A stretch of 64,000 nt of DNA from an uncultured bacterium (lineage in GTDB: Bacteria > Cyanobacteriota > Vampirovibrionia > Gastranaerophilales > Gastranaerophilaceae). Below are positions 44,782-53,636 of the stretch, piece after piece (the first letter of the stretch is position 1; each line of letters starts with the position of its first letter). Below the pieces are notes generated by a model. It was not told the DNA's origin, made no database searches, and was given only the letters and a program-made list of their open reading frames with translations. The position numbers and the translations under genes are program-made. The stretch is taken from contig CASDVM010000006.1 in NCBI GenBank assembly GCA_949284415.1, positions 62,001 to 126,000 of the forward strand, in the 5' to 3' direction.

Positions 44782-45315
44782 ATGTTATTAGCAAATTTAT
44801 ACAATAAAGTCTTAGGTTTTTTCCGCCAGACAGATGCTGAACAGACAGAATCATCAAAAGATACTGCCTGCAACAGATTACGCGTTGTTCTAATGCAGGA
44901 CAGAACAAATCTTACGCCTGAACTTATGGAACGTATGAGACGCGAGATGATTGACCTTCTTTCGAAATATGTTGAAATGGATAAAGAAGCACTTGAACTT
45001 AACCTTGAACAGGATGGAGATCAGGTTGCATTAATGCTTTCTATTCCTGTCATCAGAGCGAAAGACGAAGATGAAATAAAAGCTGCCCTTGAAGCAGAAG
45101 ATAAAGAAAAAGAAGATTCAAAAGAAACTTCGGGAGAAGCAGAAACAGATAATGATGATGAATTATCTCAAAAAAATGACGAAAACCTTGATGAAGGAAA
45201 GGCTTCTGACGAAATATCAAAAAATGATGCAAATAATGAAAATGAAGACGAAAACTCAGATGACAAAATAGAAATCACAACAAAAGAAGAAGACGAAGAA
45301 AAAGAAGAAAAATAA
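44782..45315 (+). CDS. minE: Cell division topological factor MinE with an acidic tail
   Basis: MinE stimulates MinD ATPase activity and sets the oscillation. Residues 1-95 match MinE: a short amphipathic start (LLANLYNKVLGFF), the MinD-contact segment ACNRLRVVLMQDRTNLTPE and the dimerisation strand VALMLSIPVI. About 80 further residues are almost only Glu, Asp, Lys, Asn and Ser, unlike the usual 80-100-residue protein. The tail is probably disordered. A terminator hairpin follows the gene. Confidence 0.92.
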   Translation: MLLANLYNKVLGFFRQTDAEQTESSKDTACNRLRVVLMQDRTNLTPELMERMRREMIDLLSKYVEMDKEALELNLEQDGDQVALMLSIPVIRAKDEDEIKAALEAEDKEKEDSKETSGEAETDNDDELSQKNDENLDEGKASDEISKNDANNENEDENSDDKIEITTKEEDEEKEEK

Positions 45316-45343
45316 ATACTTTTAATACGAAAATAATTTAGTA

Positions 45344-45378
45344 AAAAAAAGAACCGCCTTATGATGCGGTTTTTTTTA
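45344..45378 (+). terminator. Terminator of minCDE
   Basis: AACCGC, a loop and GCGGTT are flanked by A and T runs, about 35 bases after the minE stop. Confidence 0.75.
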
Positions 45379-45423
45379 ACTAAAATTTTGTAACAAATTA
45401 TATACATTTTTTAAATACGCCTG

Positions 45424-45452
45424 TTGACAGGTAAATTTGTTTGTTTTAACAT
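45424..45452 (+). promoter_or_regulatory. Promoter of the ribosomal protein cluster
   Basis: TTGACA (45424-45429), a 17-base spacer and TAACAT (45447-45452) lie about 90 bases before rpsJ. Confidence 0.6.
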
Positions 45453-45551
45453 TGATATGCTTGGAATTAATGTATTTACCAATATCCGAAATATTTGTAG
45501 AATAGCAGTTCCGGGCAGTGTATTACAATAAAAAAAGAAAAAGGAATGCAA

Positions 45552-45869
45552 ATGGCAACCACAACTAGACAAAGAATCAGAGTTTGTTTGAAAGCTTATG
45601 ATCATAAATTAATTGACGTATCTTCAGACAAAATCGTAGAAACAGCAAAAAGAACAGACGCTAAAGTAGCCGGACCTATTCCTTTACCTACAAAAAGACG
45701 TATATATTGCGTTTTGCGTTCACCCCACGTTGATAAAAAATCCCGTGAACATTTTGAAATGAGAACTCATAAACGTATTATTGATATATACGAACCTACT
45801 CAACAGACAGTTGAAGAATTGGGAAGATTAGACCTTCCTGCAGGTGTAGATATTGAAGTTAAACTTTAA
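45552..45869 (+). CDS. rpsJ: 30S ribosomal protein S10
   Basis: The 105-residue S10 is a 30S head protein and also the NusE transcription factor. It contains [18 protein letters not shown] near the start and the typical [20 protein letters not shown], then [15 protein letters not shown]. The ATG at 45552 is preferred to one six bases upstream because AAAAAGGA is then correctly spaced. It heads the S10/spc cluster and follows a consensus promoter. A 328-base non-coding spacer separates it from rplC. Confidence 0.96.
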   Translation: MATTTRQRIRVCLKAYDHKLIDVSSDKIVETAKRTDAKVAGPIPLPTKRRIYCVLRSPHVDKKSREHFEMRTHKRIIDIYEPTQQTVEELGRLDLPAGVDIEVKL

Positions 45870-46197
45870 TATTTACCATTTTGAAAATTAAATAAGCATT
45901 ATGCATGTAATGTGAACTACAACCGAACAGGGGCAAAAATATAAAGGGACAGCCTTTATAAAAAAATCTCCAGATCGGAACAGCCCAAAAGGCTGTGAGG
46001 TGTAAGTCCTCAAATTAGGTAAAGATTAGCAAGACGTAGCGCTCGCAAGAGAATCGGATTTTCGCAAAAGTGAAACCGGAAGGGTTGAAACTTATACAGG
46101 TGAAAAACGTGATGGCATGGAGTAATTTGTTAAAATTACGAAATGAATTGAAACGTTTTGAACTGCGAATAATCCAAGAAAAATGAAAGGTAAGAAT
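45870..46197 (+). other. Long structured spacer before rplC
   Basis: This 328-base spacer has no gene. It holds AAAGG/CCTTT and ACAGCC/GGCTGT hairpins, a GAGGTGTAAGTCCTC hairpin and, at its end, TGCGAATAATCCAAGA. The last is shared with the rplB leader (TGCCAATAATCCAAGA). It could be a ribosomal protein autoregulatory leader or an intergenic repeat. No known riboswitch or intron could be recognised. Confidence 0.4.
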
Positions 46198-46833
46198 ATG
46201 ACACTAGGTGTAATAGGTAAAAAACTTGGAATGACACAGATCTTTGACGAACAAGGTTTGGCAATTCCCGTAACCGTAATTAAAGTTGATCCGATTGTTG
46301 TTACTCAGGTAAAAACGGTTGAAACTGACGGCTACAATGCAATTCAGGTAGGTACAATTTCTGCAAAAGAAAAACACTTAACTAAAGCAGAAATCGGCCA
46401 CTTTAAGAAAAATAATCTTGAAAACTTCAGACACCTTCAGGAATTCAGAGTTGATAACCCGTCTGATTACAAAGTAGGCGACAAGATTGAATTATCAGTT
46501 CTTGATAACGTTGAAAAAGTAGACGTTACAGGTAAATCAATAGGTAAAGGCTTCCAGGGTACAGTAAAAAGATGGAACTTTTCAAGAGGACCTATGGGAC
46601 ACGGTTCTAAAAACCACAGAGAACCAGGTTCAATAGGTGCAGGTACAACTCCTTCACGTGTTATCAAAGGCAAAAGAATGGCCGGTAACATGGGCAACGA
46701 AAGAGTTACAATAACTAAATTGAAATTAGTTAAAGTTGATGCCGCAAACAGCTTAGTATTAATCAAAGGTTCAGTACCGGGCTGTGAAGGCAGATTAGTT
46801 ACAATAGTTCCGACAAGAACTAAGTGGAACTAA
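46198..46833 (+). CDS. rplC: 50S ribosomal protein L3
   Basis: The 211-residue L3 helps build the peptidyl transferase centre. It shows VIGKKLGMTQIFDEQGLAIP at the start and the loop FSRGPMGHGSKNHREPGSIG with TTPSRVIKGKRMAGNMG in the extension that reaches the catalytic centre. The start ATG ACA CTA at 46198 is used because AAAGG lies before it; an ATG 15 bases upstream is in frame. It lies between two long spacers. Confidence 0.96.
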   Translation: MTLGVIGKKLGMTQIFDEQGLAIPVTVIKVDPIVVTQVKTVETDGYNAIQVGTISAKEKHLTKAEIGHFKKNNLENFRHLQEFRVDNPSDYKVGDKIELSVLDNVEKVDVTGKSIGKGFQGTVKRWNFSRGPMGHGSKNHREPGSIGAGTTPSRVIKGKRMAGNMGNERVTITKLKLVKVDAANSLVLIKGSVPGCEGRLVTIVPTRTKWN

Positions 46834-47141
46834 TTATTTAACTTCCCTAACCCTTTGCGGGAGAGGGAGAAATTCTTAACGAATGAAATGAGTTTTAGAA
46901 TTTCGGGTGAGGGGTCTCACCAACTGTACATTATAAACAGAACAAGTTTAAAAAATCCTGACTTGCCATATAAAACCAAGCGAGCAAAGGAATGAAAAAT
47001 GCGTAGCATTTTGAAAGTTGAACATTCATAATCGAAAACCGCGTTTTTCAATTTGAATGTGAACGGTTTCGTTTAACACGAGCTAAGCAATGCAACGGAA
47101 AGGGGTAAGCAGTAAAAGATAAGAATAAAGGAAAAACAAAA
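46834..47141 (+). other. Repeat-rich spacer between rplC and rplD
   Basis: The 308-base spacer contains no gene. It holds a CTCTCCC/GGGAGAGGG-type repeat at about 46850-46875 with a GAGGGGTCTCACC end, which also occurs near 57780-57880. It also holds AAAATGCGTAGCATTTT, a perfect hairpin at about 46998, and a second hairpin around 47040-47070 (GAAAACCG and CGGTTTC). Confidence 0.45.
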
Positions 47142-47768
47142 ATGTCAAAAGAAATATTAAGCACAACAGGTGAAAAATTAGGCGAAATTACATTGAACGA
47201 AAATGTATTCGGTGTTGAACCTAATATTCATGTAATGCACTTAGCATTAAGAAGACAATTGAACAATGCACGTCAGGGTTCAGCCTGCGCTAAAACAAGA
47301 GCAGAAGTATCAGGCGGCGGCAAAAAACCTTGGAAACAAAAAGGTACAGGCAGAGCAAGAGCAGGTTCTCTCCGCTCGCCATTGTTCGCAGGCGGCGGCG
47401 TAATCTTCGGACCAAAACCGAGAAGCTATGCATTCAATATGCCTCAAAAAGCAAGACAATTAGCTATCAAATCAGCATTGTCTGCAAGAAGCGAACAAAT
47501 GGTTGTAGTAAAAGACTTCTCAGCAATTTCCGAACCTAAAACAAAATTGATGGTAAGCGCATTAAAATCATTAAAAGTTACAGGTAAAATTTTAATCGTT
47601 GCAGATGTTAAAGCTGAAGAAAACAAAAATTTAGAACTTTCAGCAAGAAACATCCCGAGCGTAAAAATCATTTTACCTTCAAACCTTAACGTAAAAGATT
47701 TACTGGAAGCTGATTCTGTTGTAATTACCGAATCTGCTGTTAAAGATATAACAGAAAAGCTAAGCTAA
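47142..47768 (+). CDS. rplD: 50S ribosomal protein L4
   Basis: The 208-residue L4 lines the upper exit tunnel. It contains HVMHLALRRQLNNARQGSAC, then the basic loop GGGKKPWKQKGTGRARAGSL and SPLFAGGGVIFGPKPRSY, and a C-terminal Rossmann-like domain. The ribosome binding site is AAGGA. It lies in conserved order before rplW. The following 88-base spacer carries a REP-like palindrome. Confidence 0.96.
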   Translation: MSKEILSTTGEKLGEITLNENVFGVEPNIHVMHLALRRQLNNARQGSACAKTRAEVSGGGKKPWKQKGTGRARAGSLRSPLFAGGGVIFGPKPRSYAFNMPQKARQLAIKSALSARSEQMVVVKDFSAISEPKTKLMVSALKSLKVTGKILIVADVKAEENKNLELSARNIPSVKIILPSNLNVKDLLEADSVVITESAVKDITEKLS

Positions 47769-47803
47769 CCGTTGCCGAAGAATGAGGCTTACGGGTACTT
47801 AGT

Positions 47804-47820
47804 CCCGAACTCGTTTCGGG
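47804..47820. repeat. REP-like palindrome after rplD
   Basis: CCCGAACTCGTTTCGGG in the rplD-rplW spacer. Confidence 0.6.
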
Positions 47821-47856
47821 ATCGCAAATCCGAAAAAAGTAAAGGAAACTTACAAA

Positions 47857-48165
47857 ATGAGTAAAGCAAGAACAAATACAGAAAAATTATATGATGTAAT
47901 TAAAAAACCTATAATCACAGAAAAGTCAGTAGGTGCTACATCTATGGGACAGTATACTTTTGAAGTCGTAAAAGACGCAACAAAAGTTGAAATTGCTCAG
48001 GCTGTAGAATTGGCTTTCCCTGGAAGAAAGGTTAAAAAAGTAAGAACAGTTTATATGCCGTCTCACGAAAAAAGAATGGGATATAAATTCGGAAGAACAG
48101 ATTCTTCTAAAAAAGCCATCGTAACAATCGAAGGCGACCCGATTGAAGAATTAATCGGTGCATAA
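47857..48165 (+). CDS. rplW: 50S ribosomal protein L23
   Basis: The 102-residue L23 sits at the tunnel exit, where it docks trigger factor and SRP. It shows KKPIITEKSVGATSMGQYTF and VKKVRTVYMP, then GRTDSSKKAIVTIEGDPIE. The ribosome binding site is AAAGGAA. A 232-base spacer without genes follows. Confidence 0.95.
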   Translation: MSKARTNTEKLYDVIKKPIITEKSVGATSMGQYTFEVVKDATKVEIAQAVELAFPGRKVKKVRTVYMPSHEKRMGYKFGRTDSSKKAIVTIEGDPIEELIGA

Positions 48166-48397
48166 CGGATTTTGGCTAGTGCGCCGTGTGAGCACCTGAG
48201 TGAGCATAGATTGAATGCAAACGAGGAAAGCGAACCCAGCACATCTCAACGAGAAATTTGATGAAACGGAATAAATTTAAAAAATTTATGTAGTGGAATG
48301 AAAAATTTCGAGTTGCCAATAATCCAAGATAATAAAAAGGGGCGGAAGGCATAAGTCCCAGAAAAAGTACAAAGCCAATTAAAGGAGAAAAATAAAA
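48166..48397 (+). other. Non-coding leader before rplB
   Basis: A 232-base spacer rich in short inverted repeats. Its segment ending TGCCAATAATCCAAGA closely matches the rplC leader. It ends in GGCGGAAGGCATAAGTCCC, which resembles GTGAGGTGTAAGTCCTC in the rplC leader. Confidence 0.4.
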
Positions 48398-49225
48398 ATG
48401 GCAATCAGAAAAATAAACCCTACATCTCCAGGCCAAAGAGGGATGACAAAAAGTGATTATCAAGAAATCACCTGCACAACTCCTGAAAAATCATTGTTAA
48501 AATCATTGAAAAAAACAGCAGGAAGAAATAATACAGGAAGAATTACATGTCGTCATAAAGGCGGCGGTGTAAAAAGGACTTACCGTATAATTGACTTCAA
48601 ACGTGAAAAATTCGGCGTACCTGCAACAGTAAAAACTATTGAATACGACCCGAACAGAAACGTTAGAATATCTTTAGTATATTACGCAGACGGTGAAAAA
48701 AGATATATCTTAACACCGGAAGGATTAAACGTAGGCGATGTAATTGTTTCAGGTCCTGAAGCACCTGTTCAGACAGGCAACGCTTTACCGCTTGAATTAA
48801 TCCCGTTAGGTACAATAGTTCACAACATTGAACTTACACCCGGACGCGGCGGCGTTATGGTCAGATCTGCAGGTAATGCAGCTCAGGTAATGGCTAAAGA
48901 AGGCAATTACGTAACAATAAAACTTCCGTCATCAGAAATGAGAATGGTAAGAAAAGAATGCATGGCAACAATCGGTACATTAGGCAATGCAGAATTCAAA
49001 AACCTTTCTATCGGTAAAGCCGGAAGAAAACGCTACTTAGGCATCAGACCTACAGTACGCGGTGTTACAATGAACCCATGCGATCACCCTCACGGCGGTG
49101 GTGAAGGTAAAACAGGTCCCGGCGGACACCCGAAAACACCTTGGGGTAAACCGGCTCTTGGTCATAAAACCAGAAAAGCAGGAAAAGCTTCTGACAAATT
49201 AATCGTTAGAAGAAGAAAAAAATAA
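48398..49225 (+). CDS. rplB: 50S ribosomal protein L2
   Basis: The 275-residue L2 is needed for subunit association and peptidyl transfer. It contains [19 protein letters not shown], then [18 protein letters not shown]. The conserved C-terminal loop is [18 protein letters not shown], whose His is near the catalytic site. AAAGGAG precedes the ATG. It lies in standard order before rpsS. Confidence 0.97.
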   Translation: MAIRKINPTSPGQRGMTKSDYQEITCTTPEKSLLKSLKKTAGRNNTGRITCRHKGGGVKRTYRIIDFKREKFGVPATVKTIEYDPNRNVRISLVYYADGEKRYILTPEGLNVGDVIVSGPEAPVQTGNALPLELIPLGTIVHNIELTPGRGGVMVRSAGNAAQVMAKEGNYVTIKLPSSEMRMVRKECMATIGTLGNAEFKNLSIGKAGRKRYLGIRPTVRGVTMNPCDHPHGGGEGKTGPGGHPKTPWGKPALGHKTRKAGKASDKLIVRRRKK

Positions 49226-49268
49226 CATAGCCGTTAGCGAACGTAAGTGAGTATTACGGATATGTTAT

Positions 49269-49285
49269 CCCGAACTTGTTTCGGG
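49269..49285. repeat. REP-like palindrome before rpsS
   Basis: CCCGAACTTGTTTCGGG lies in the rplB-rpsS spacer. Confidence 0.6.
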
Positions 49286-49326
49286 AGCTCACAACCGAAA
49301 AACAAACACAAAAGGAGAATAAATTA

Positions 49327-49608
49327 ATGGCACGTTCATTAAAAAAAGGTCCATACGTAGAAGAAGCTCTACAAAACAAAATTGCAAAAATGAATGCAAA
49401 CTCAGAACATAAAGTTATAAAAACCTGGTCCAGAGCATCTATGATTGTACCTGACATGTTAGGACATACAATTGCTGTTCACAACGGAAAAACTCACGTT
49501 CCCGTATATGTAACAGAACAGATGATCGGACACAAATTAGGCGAGTTTGCACCTACAAGATTGTTTAAAGGACACGCAGGTTCTGATAAGACTGCTAAAA
49601 GAAAATAA
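49327..49608 (+). CDS. rpsS: 30S ribosomal protein S19
   Basis: The 93-residue S19 is a 30S head protein that forms a complex with S13. It contains [18 protein letters not shown] and [20 protein letters not shown], then [18 protein letters not shown]. The ATG at 49327 is chosen because AAAGGAG lies before it; the open frame upstream runs into the REP palindrome. Confidence 0.96.
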   Translation: MARSLKKGPYVEEALQNKIAKMNANSEHKVIKTWSRASMIVPDMLGHTIAVHNGKTHVPVYVTEQMIGHKLGEFAPTRLFKGHAGSDKTAKRK

Positions 49609-49644
49609 GTGCAAAGCACAACAAAGTTAGAAGGAAAATAAAAA

Positions 49645-49989
49645 ATGGAAGCTAAAGCAAGACAAACAGATATTAAAATGACAGCCAGAAAACTTCGCAG
49701 AGTAATCAACGAAGTCAGAGGGAAATCTGTCGTTGAAGCTCAAGATATGTTACGTTTTATGCCTTATTTTGCAGCAAGAGTGGTTGAAAAGAACTTGAAA
49801 GCCGCTGTTGCAAATGCACAGGAAAAATACGGCATAGGTGCAGAATCTTTAAAGGTTTCTGAAATCTTTGCAGATGAAAGCGTTACATACAAAAGAGCAA
49901 GAACAAGAGCGCAAGGTCGTATGTACAAAAGACTAAAACGCACTTCTCATTTAACATTAAAAGTGAGCGATATCACTGTTAAAAAATAG
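49645..49989 (+). CDS. rplV: 50S ribosomal protein L22
   Basis: The 114-residue L22 lines the exit tunnel. It contains MTARKLRRVINEVRGKSVVE and ends with the family motif ARTRAQGRMYKRLKRTSHLT. AGAAGGAAA precedes the ATG. A 103-base spacer with GC-richer text (GCGAACGAGCTGAGGGCG) separates it from rpsC. Confidence 0.95.
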   Translation: MEAKARQTDIKMTARKLRRVINEVRGKSVVEAQDMLRFMPYFAARVVEKNLKAAVANAQEKYGIGAESLKVSEIFADESVTYKRARTRAQGRMYKRLKRTSHLTLKVSDITVKK

Positions 49990-50092
49990 TAGCGCGAACG
50001 AGCTGAGGGCGTACGGTGCGCGAAGACCGCAGCGGCAGACCCGTTAAAAGCGAGTAAGCAAGACGTAAATGTAAAAGATAAAGGTAAATAAA

Positions 50093-50824
50093 ATGGGACA
50101 AAAAACACATCCAAAAGGATTTAGAATCGGTATAATCCAACCCTGGGTAAGCACATGGTTTGCAAAGGTTAAGGATTATGGCGTATTTGTAGCAGAAGAT
50201 GCTAGAATCAGAAAATTTATTAAGAAAAAACTATATGCGGCAGGCATTTCTAAAATTTTAATTGCAAGAAAGGCCCAAAACATAACAGTAACAGTAGTAA
50301 CGGCAAAACCCGGCATAGTAGTCGGCAGAGGCGGTCAGGGTATTGACGATTTGAAAAAAGAAGTTTCAAAATATATCGGCAAACCTGTAATTATTAATGT
50401 TGTGGAAGTTGCAAGAATTGATGCAGATGCACAGCTTGTAGCAGAATCAATCGCCCAGCAGTTAGAAAAACGTGTTGCTTTCAGACGTGCAATGAAACAG
50501 GCAATGCAGCGCACAATGAGAGCAGGCGCTCAAGGTATAAAAGTAATGGTATCAGGACGTTTGGGCGGTGCAGAAATCGCACGTTCGGAATGGGCTAAAG
50601 AAGGAAGAATTCCTCTTCAAACACTTCGTGCTGATGTTGATTACGGATTCACCGAAGCAGATACTATTATGGGTAAAATCGGTGTTAAGGTATGGATTTT
50701 CAAAGGCAACTTAATGCCCGGCGAAAAAGCAGACCAGAACATTAAAGCAAAAAACGGCAAAGAAGGTTCTGACAAAGGCGCAAGACGTCCAAGACGCAGA
50801 ATTTCAACAGAAACTGCCGAATAA
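50093..50824 (+). CDS. rpsC: 30S ribosomal protein S3
   Basis: The 243-residue S3 contributes to the mRNA entry site and helicase function. It begins [18 protein letters not shown]. It contains the KH domain with [15 protein letters not shown] and a C-terminal domain with [21 protein letters not shown] Lys/Arg-rich tail of about 25 residues ([12 protein letters not shown]) is slightly longer than usual. Confidence 0.96.
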   Translation: MGQKTHPKGFRIGIIQPWVSTWFAKVKDYGVFVAEDARIRKFIKKKLYAAGISKILIARKAQNITVTVVTAKPGIVVGRGGQGIDDLKKEVSKYIGKPVIINVVEVARIDADAQLVAESIAQQLEKRVAFRRAMKQAMQRTMRAGAQGIKVMVSGRLGGAEIARSEWAKEGRIPLQTLRADVDYGFTEADTIMGKIGVKVWIFKGNLMPGEKADQNIKAKNGKEGSDKGARRPRRRISTETAE

Positions 50825-50862
50825 AAATAAAGTAAAGAAAATATAACAGGAGTAAAATAAAA

Positions 50863-51282
50863 ATGTTACAGCCTAAAAAAACTAAATACCGCAAAATGAT
50901 GAAAGGCAGAATGAAAGGCACAGAAACCAGAGGAACACAACTGGAATTTGGCGGATATGCACTTCAAGCTGTTGAACCCGGCTGGATAACCAGCAGACAA
51001 ATCGAGGCTGCACGTCGTGCAATGACTCGTGAAATCAAACGTGGCGGTAACGTTTGGATTAAAATATTCCCTGATAAACCGATTACTGCAAAACCTGCTG
51101 AAACTCGTATGGGATCAGGTAAAGGTAATTTGGAATACTGGGTAGCAGTTGTTAAACCGAACAGAATTCTTTTTGAACTTGATTACTTCGACAGAAGTGT
51201 TGCAGTTCACGCATTGGAATTAGCTGCTCAAAAACTGCCAATCAAAGTTAAAGTAGTAGAAAAAGCTAAGTTAGAAGCATAA
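50863..51282 (+). CDS. rplP: 50S ribosomal protein L16
   Basis: The 139-residue L16 helps organise the A-site tRNA pocket. It contains [20 protein letters not shown], then [20 protein letters not shown]. The conserved Arg-containing loop [20 protein letters not shown] is the site often hydroxylated in other bacteria. CAGGAG precedes the ATG. Confidence 0.96.
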   Translation: MLQPKKTKYRKMMKGRMKGTETRGTQLEFGGYALQAVEPGWITSRQIEAARRAMTREIKRGGNVWIKIFPDKPITAKPAETRMGSGKGNLEYWVAVVKPNRILFELDYFDRSVAVHALELAAQKLPIKVKVVEKAKLEA

Positions 51283-51311
51283 AATGCTTAAAACTATAAG
51301 GAAATAAAACG

Positions 51312-51509
51312 ATGAAACTAAATGAAATGCGCGAAAAATCAGTTGAAGAGCTGCAAAGTGCAATAGTTGACTGGAAAAAAGATTTGTTTAACTACAAATT
51401 ACAGCTTTCCACTCATAAATTGGAAAACACAGCATTAATTTCCAAAACAAAAAGACTTATAGCACAAGCAAAAACTGTTATAAAAGAAAAAGGAAGCGCT
51501 GCTGTATAG
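51312..51509 (+). CDS. rpmC: 50S ribosomal protein L29
   Basis: The 65-residue helical hairpin protein lies near the tunnel exit beside L23. It starts [20 protein letters not shown] and ends with [17 protein letters not shown]. The ribosome binding site is AAGGAAAT. rpsQ lies 28 bases downstream. Confidence 0.93.
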   Translation: MKLNEMREKSVEELQSAIVDWKKDLFNYKLQLSTHKLENTALISKTKRLIAQAKTVIKEKGSAAV

Positions 51510-51537
51510 CGGAAGCTTTCAAAGGAGAAAAGACAAA

Positions 51538-51783
51538 ATGCCTAAAAAAGAAAAACAAGGTGTTGTAATAAGTAATAAAATGGACAAAACAATTGTTGTA
51601 AAAGTCGCAGATTACGAACCACACCCGAAATACAAAAAAATCATAGAATCAAATAAAAACTACAAAGCACATGATGAAGGCAATGTTTGCAATGAAGGCG
51701 ATGTTGTAAGAATCGTTGAATCAAGGCCTATTTCAGGCGGCAAACGCTGGAAACTTGCTGAAGTAGTTGAGAAAGCACGTTAA
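51538..51783 (+). CDS. rpsQ: 30S ribosomal protein S17
   Basis: The 81-residue S17 is a primary 16S-binding protein of the 30S body. It contains the OB-fold segments [20 protein letters not shown], then [19 protein letters not shown] and [27 protein letters not shown] precedes the ATG. A 152-base spacer with two palindromes follows. Confidence 0.95.
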   Translation: MPKKEKQGVVISNKMDKTIVVKVADYEPHPKYKKIIESNKNYKAHDEGNVCNEGDVVRIVESRPISGGKRWKLAEVVEKAR

Positions 51784-51819
51784 TTCTTAATAAGCGTCAG
51801 CGAATTTAGAAGTAACGTG

Positions 51820-51858
51820 TCCTGAACTTGTTTCAGGACCTCCGGAACTTTGTTTCGG
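51820..51858. repeat. Two REP-like palindromes before rplN
   Basis: TCCTGAACTTGTTTCAGGA (51820-51838) is followed closely by CCGGAACTTTGTTTCGG (51842-51858). This is a tandem pair of the same family. Confidence 0.55.
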
Positions 51859-51935
51859 TCAGCATACAGACATCATTATAACCTAATGCGCTGTCGAATG
51901 AGTAAAACATTCTTTAAAAATAAAGGAAAAGAACA

Positions 51936-52304
51936 ATGATACAACAAGAAACTAGACTAGAAGTAGCAGATAATACAGGTGCAAAAGAACTTTTATGCAT
52001 TCGCGTAATGGGAAGTTCTAACAAAAAATTTGCTGCAGTGGGCGATGAAATCGTTGCCGCAGTAAAAGATGCCAACCCGAATATGCCTGTAAAAAAATCT
52101 GAAGTTGTTAGAGCTGTCGTAGTCAGAACAAAAGCTGATATCAAACGTGCAGACGGATCTGTTATCAGATTTGATGAAAACGCAGCAGTTATTATTAACA
52201 AAGACGGCAACCCGAGAGGAACACGTGTTTTCGGCCCCGTTGCCCGTGAATTAAGAGACAAAGGATATATGAAAATAGTTTCTTTGGCTCCGGAAGTTAT
52301 TTAG
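51936..52304 (+). CDS. rplN: 50S ribosomal protein L14
   Basis: The 122-residue L14 binds 23S rRNA near the subunit interface and contacts L19. It starts [20 protein letters not shown]. It contains [20 protein letters not shown] and [20 protein letters not shown]. The ribosome binding site is AAAGGAAAA. Confidence 0.96.
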   Translation: MIQQETRLEVADNTGAKELLCIRVMGSSNKKFAAVGDEIVAAVKDANPNMPVKKSEVVRAVVVRTKADIKRADGSVIRFDENAAVIINKDGNPRGTRVFGPVARELRDKGYMKIVSLAPEVI

Positions 52305-52342
52305 TTCTAGACTTGCTTTCAGCAAGTCGTAGAAATAAATAA

Positions 52343-52361
52343 TCCCGTGCTTGACATGGGA
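52343..52361. repeat. REP-like palindrome after rplN
   Basis: TCCCGTGCTTGACATGGGA, a variant of the same family, followed by TCTCC. Confidence 0.45.
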
Positions 52362-52399
52362 TCTCCTAAAAGAAAATTAAAAACAAAAGGAATACAAAA

Positions 52400-52735
52400 A
52401 TGACAAAGAAAAAATTGCATGTAAAAAATACTGACAGAGTAATGATTATTGCAGGCAAAGATAAAGGTAAATCAGGTAACATTAAAAAAGTTAACGTTGC
52501 AGAAGGAACTGTTACGGTTGAAGGATTGAATATGGCTACCAAAGCTCAAAAACCTCAGCCTATGGCAGGAATTCAAGGCGGCTTAATCAAAGTTGAAGCA
52601 CCGGTTGACGCTTCAAATGTAATGGTTATCTGCCCTGCCTGCGAAAAACCGACAAGGATCAAACACGAAGTCGTTGACGGCAAAAAAGTTCGTGTTTGTA
52701 AAAAATGTGGTGAACAATTAGATGCTAAATTATAA
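52400..52735 (+). CDS. rplX: 50S ribosomal protein L24
   Basis: The 111-residue L24 initiates 50S assembly. It has the KOW motif VMIIAGKDKGKSGNIKKVN near the start and VEAPVDASNVMVICPACEKP. A C-terminal four-Cys pattern (CPAC and CKKC) suggests a zinc-binding end, which many bacterial L24 proteins keep only in part. Confidence 0.95.
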   Translation: MTKKKLHVKNTDRVMIIAGKDKGKSGNIKKVNVAEGTVTVEGLNMATKAQKPQPMAGIQGGLIKVEAPVDASNVMVICPACEKPTRIKHEVVDGKKVRVCKKCGEQLDAKL

Positions 52736-52780
52736 TTCGTGTTATAATTTCAGTATCACAGAATTAAGGAAATTAAGAAA

Positions 52781-53338
52781 ATGACAACTAAAACCAGAAA
52801 TTTAAAAGCGAAATATCAAGAAGAAGTAATTCCTGCATTAAAGGAAAAATTCGGCTATAAAAATGTTAACCAGATCCCAAAACTTCATAAAATCGTTTTG
52901 AATATGGGTGTCGGCGAAGCTTCTCACAACTCAAAAATCGCAGAAGCTATAGAAGCTCAATTGACCAAAATTGCAGGTCAAAAATGCGTAGTTACAAAAG
53001 CTAAAAAATCAATCGCATCATATAAGTTAAGAGAAGGAATGCCGGTTGGCGCAATGGTTACATTGCGCGGTGAAAGAATGTATGATTTCTTACAAAAACT
53101 TATCTGTGTAGTTCTTCCGCGTATCCGCGACTTCAGAGGTATATCACCGAAAAGTTTTGACGGCAGAGGAAACTATACATTAGGTTTGAAAGAACAGGCA
53201 TTATTCCCTGAAATCACTTATGAAGAAGTTGATTTAGTAAAAGGTATGAACGTGTCAATAATTACAACTGCCGAAACTGATGATGAAGCACGTGAATTGT
53301 TGAAATTACTCGGAATGCCTTTCAAAGGATTAAAATAA
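52781..53338 (+). CDS. rplE: 50S ribosomal protein L5
   Basis: The 185-residue L5 binds 5S rRNA and contacts P-site tRNA. It contains [20 protein letters not shown] and RKSI-like [40 protein letters not shown] and [13 protein letters not shown] follow. The ribosome binding site is TAAGGAAA. Confidence 0.96.
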   Translation: MTTKTRNLKAKYQEEVIPALKEKFGYKNVNQIPKLHKIVLNMGVGEASHNSKIAEAIEAQLTKIAGQKCVVTKAKKSIASYKLREGMPVGAMVTLRGERMYDFLQKLICVVLPRIRDFRGISPKSFDGRGNYTLGLKEQALFPEITYEEVDLVKGMNVSIITTAETDDEARELLKLLGMPFKGLK

Positions 53339-53346
53339 AACGTCAT

Positions 53347-53364
53347 TCCGAACTGGTTTCGGGA
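53347..53364. repeat. REP-like palindrome before rpsN
   Basis: TCCGAACTGGTTTCGGGA preceded by CGTCAT and followed by TCTC, in the rplE-rpsN spacer. Confidence 0.55.
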
Positions 53365-53414
53365 TCTCAAATTTAAACAAGACAAAGAATAAATAAACAT
53401 AAAAGGAGAAATTC

Positions 53415-53621
53415 ATGGCTAAAAAAGCGATGATAAACAAAGAACTAAGACGCGAAAAACTTGTTGCAGCCGGCAAATACCCTGCAGTAAGACTTCATAA
53501 CAGATGCAGCATCTGCGGTAGACCTCACGGATATCACAGAGATTTCGGTCTTTGCAGAATTTGTTTAAGAAAAATGGCTCACGAAGGCTTACTTCCGGGC
53601 GTTACAAAAGCAAGCTGGTAG
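53415..53621 (+). CDS. rpsN: 30S ribosomal protein S14, zinc-binding type
   Basis: The 68-residue S14 has the zinc-ribbon Cys pairs CSIC and CRIC (C+ type) and the end [17 protein letters not shown]. It is needed for assembly of the 30S head. AAAGGAG precedes the ATG. The TAG stop is joined to the palindrome GGAACGTAGCCGTTCC, the first base of which is the G of the stop. A 481-base spacer with a terminator hairpin follows. Confidence 0.95.
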   Translation: MAKKAMINKELRREKLVAAGKYPAVRLHNRCSICGRPHGYHRDFGLCRICLRKMAHEGLLPGVTKASW

Positions 53622-53636
53622 GAACGTAGCCGTTCC
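53621..53636. repeat. GGAACGTAGCCGTTCC palindrome fused to the rpsN stop
   Basis: The perfect arm GGAACG/CGTTCC around TAGC begins at the last base of the rpsN TAG. It is followed by ATCCACCACTTAGG. Related copies are at 53758 (GGAACGTGGCCGTTCC), 54501 and 55622, and a partial one near 57884. Confidence 0.7.

Noticed and set aside
45870-46197. Group II intron or riboswitch in the rplC leader
   Set aside because: No domain V-type hairpin, no splice-site consensus and no known aptamer core could be found; only simple hairpins and repeats are visible.
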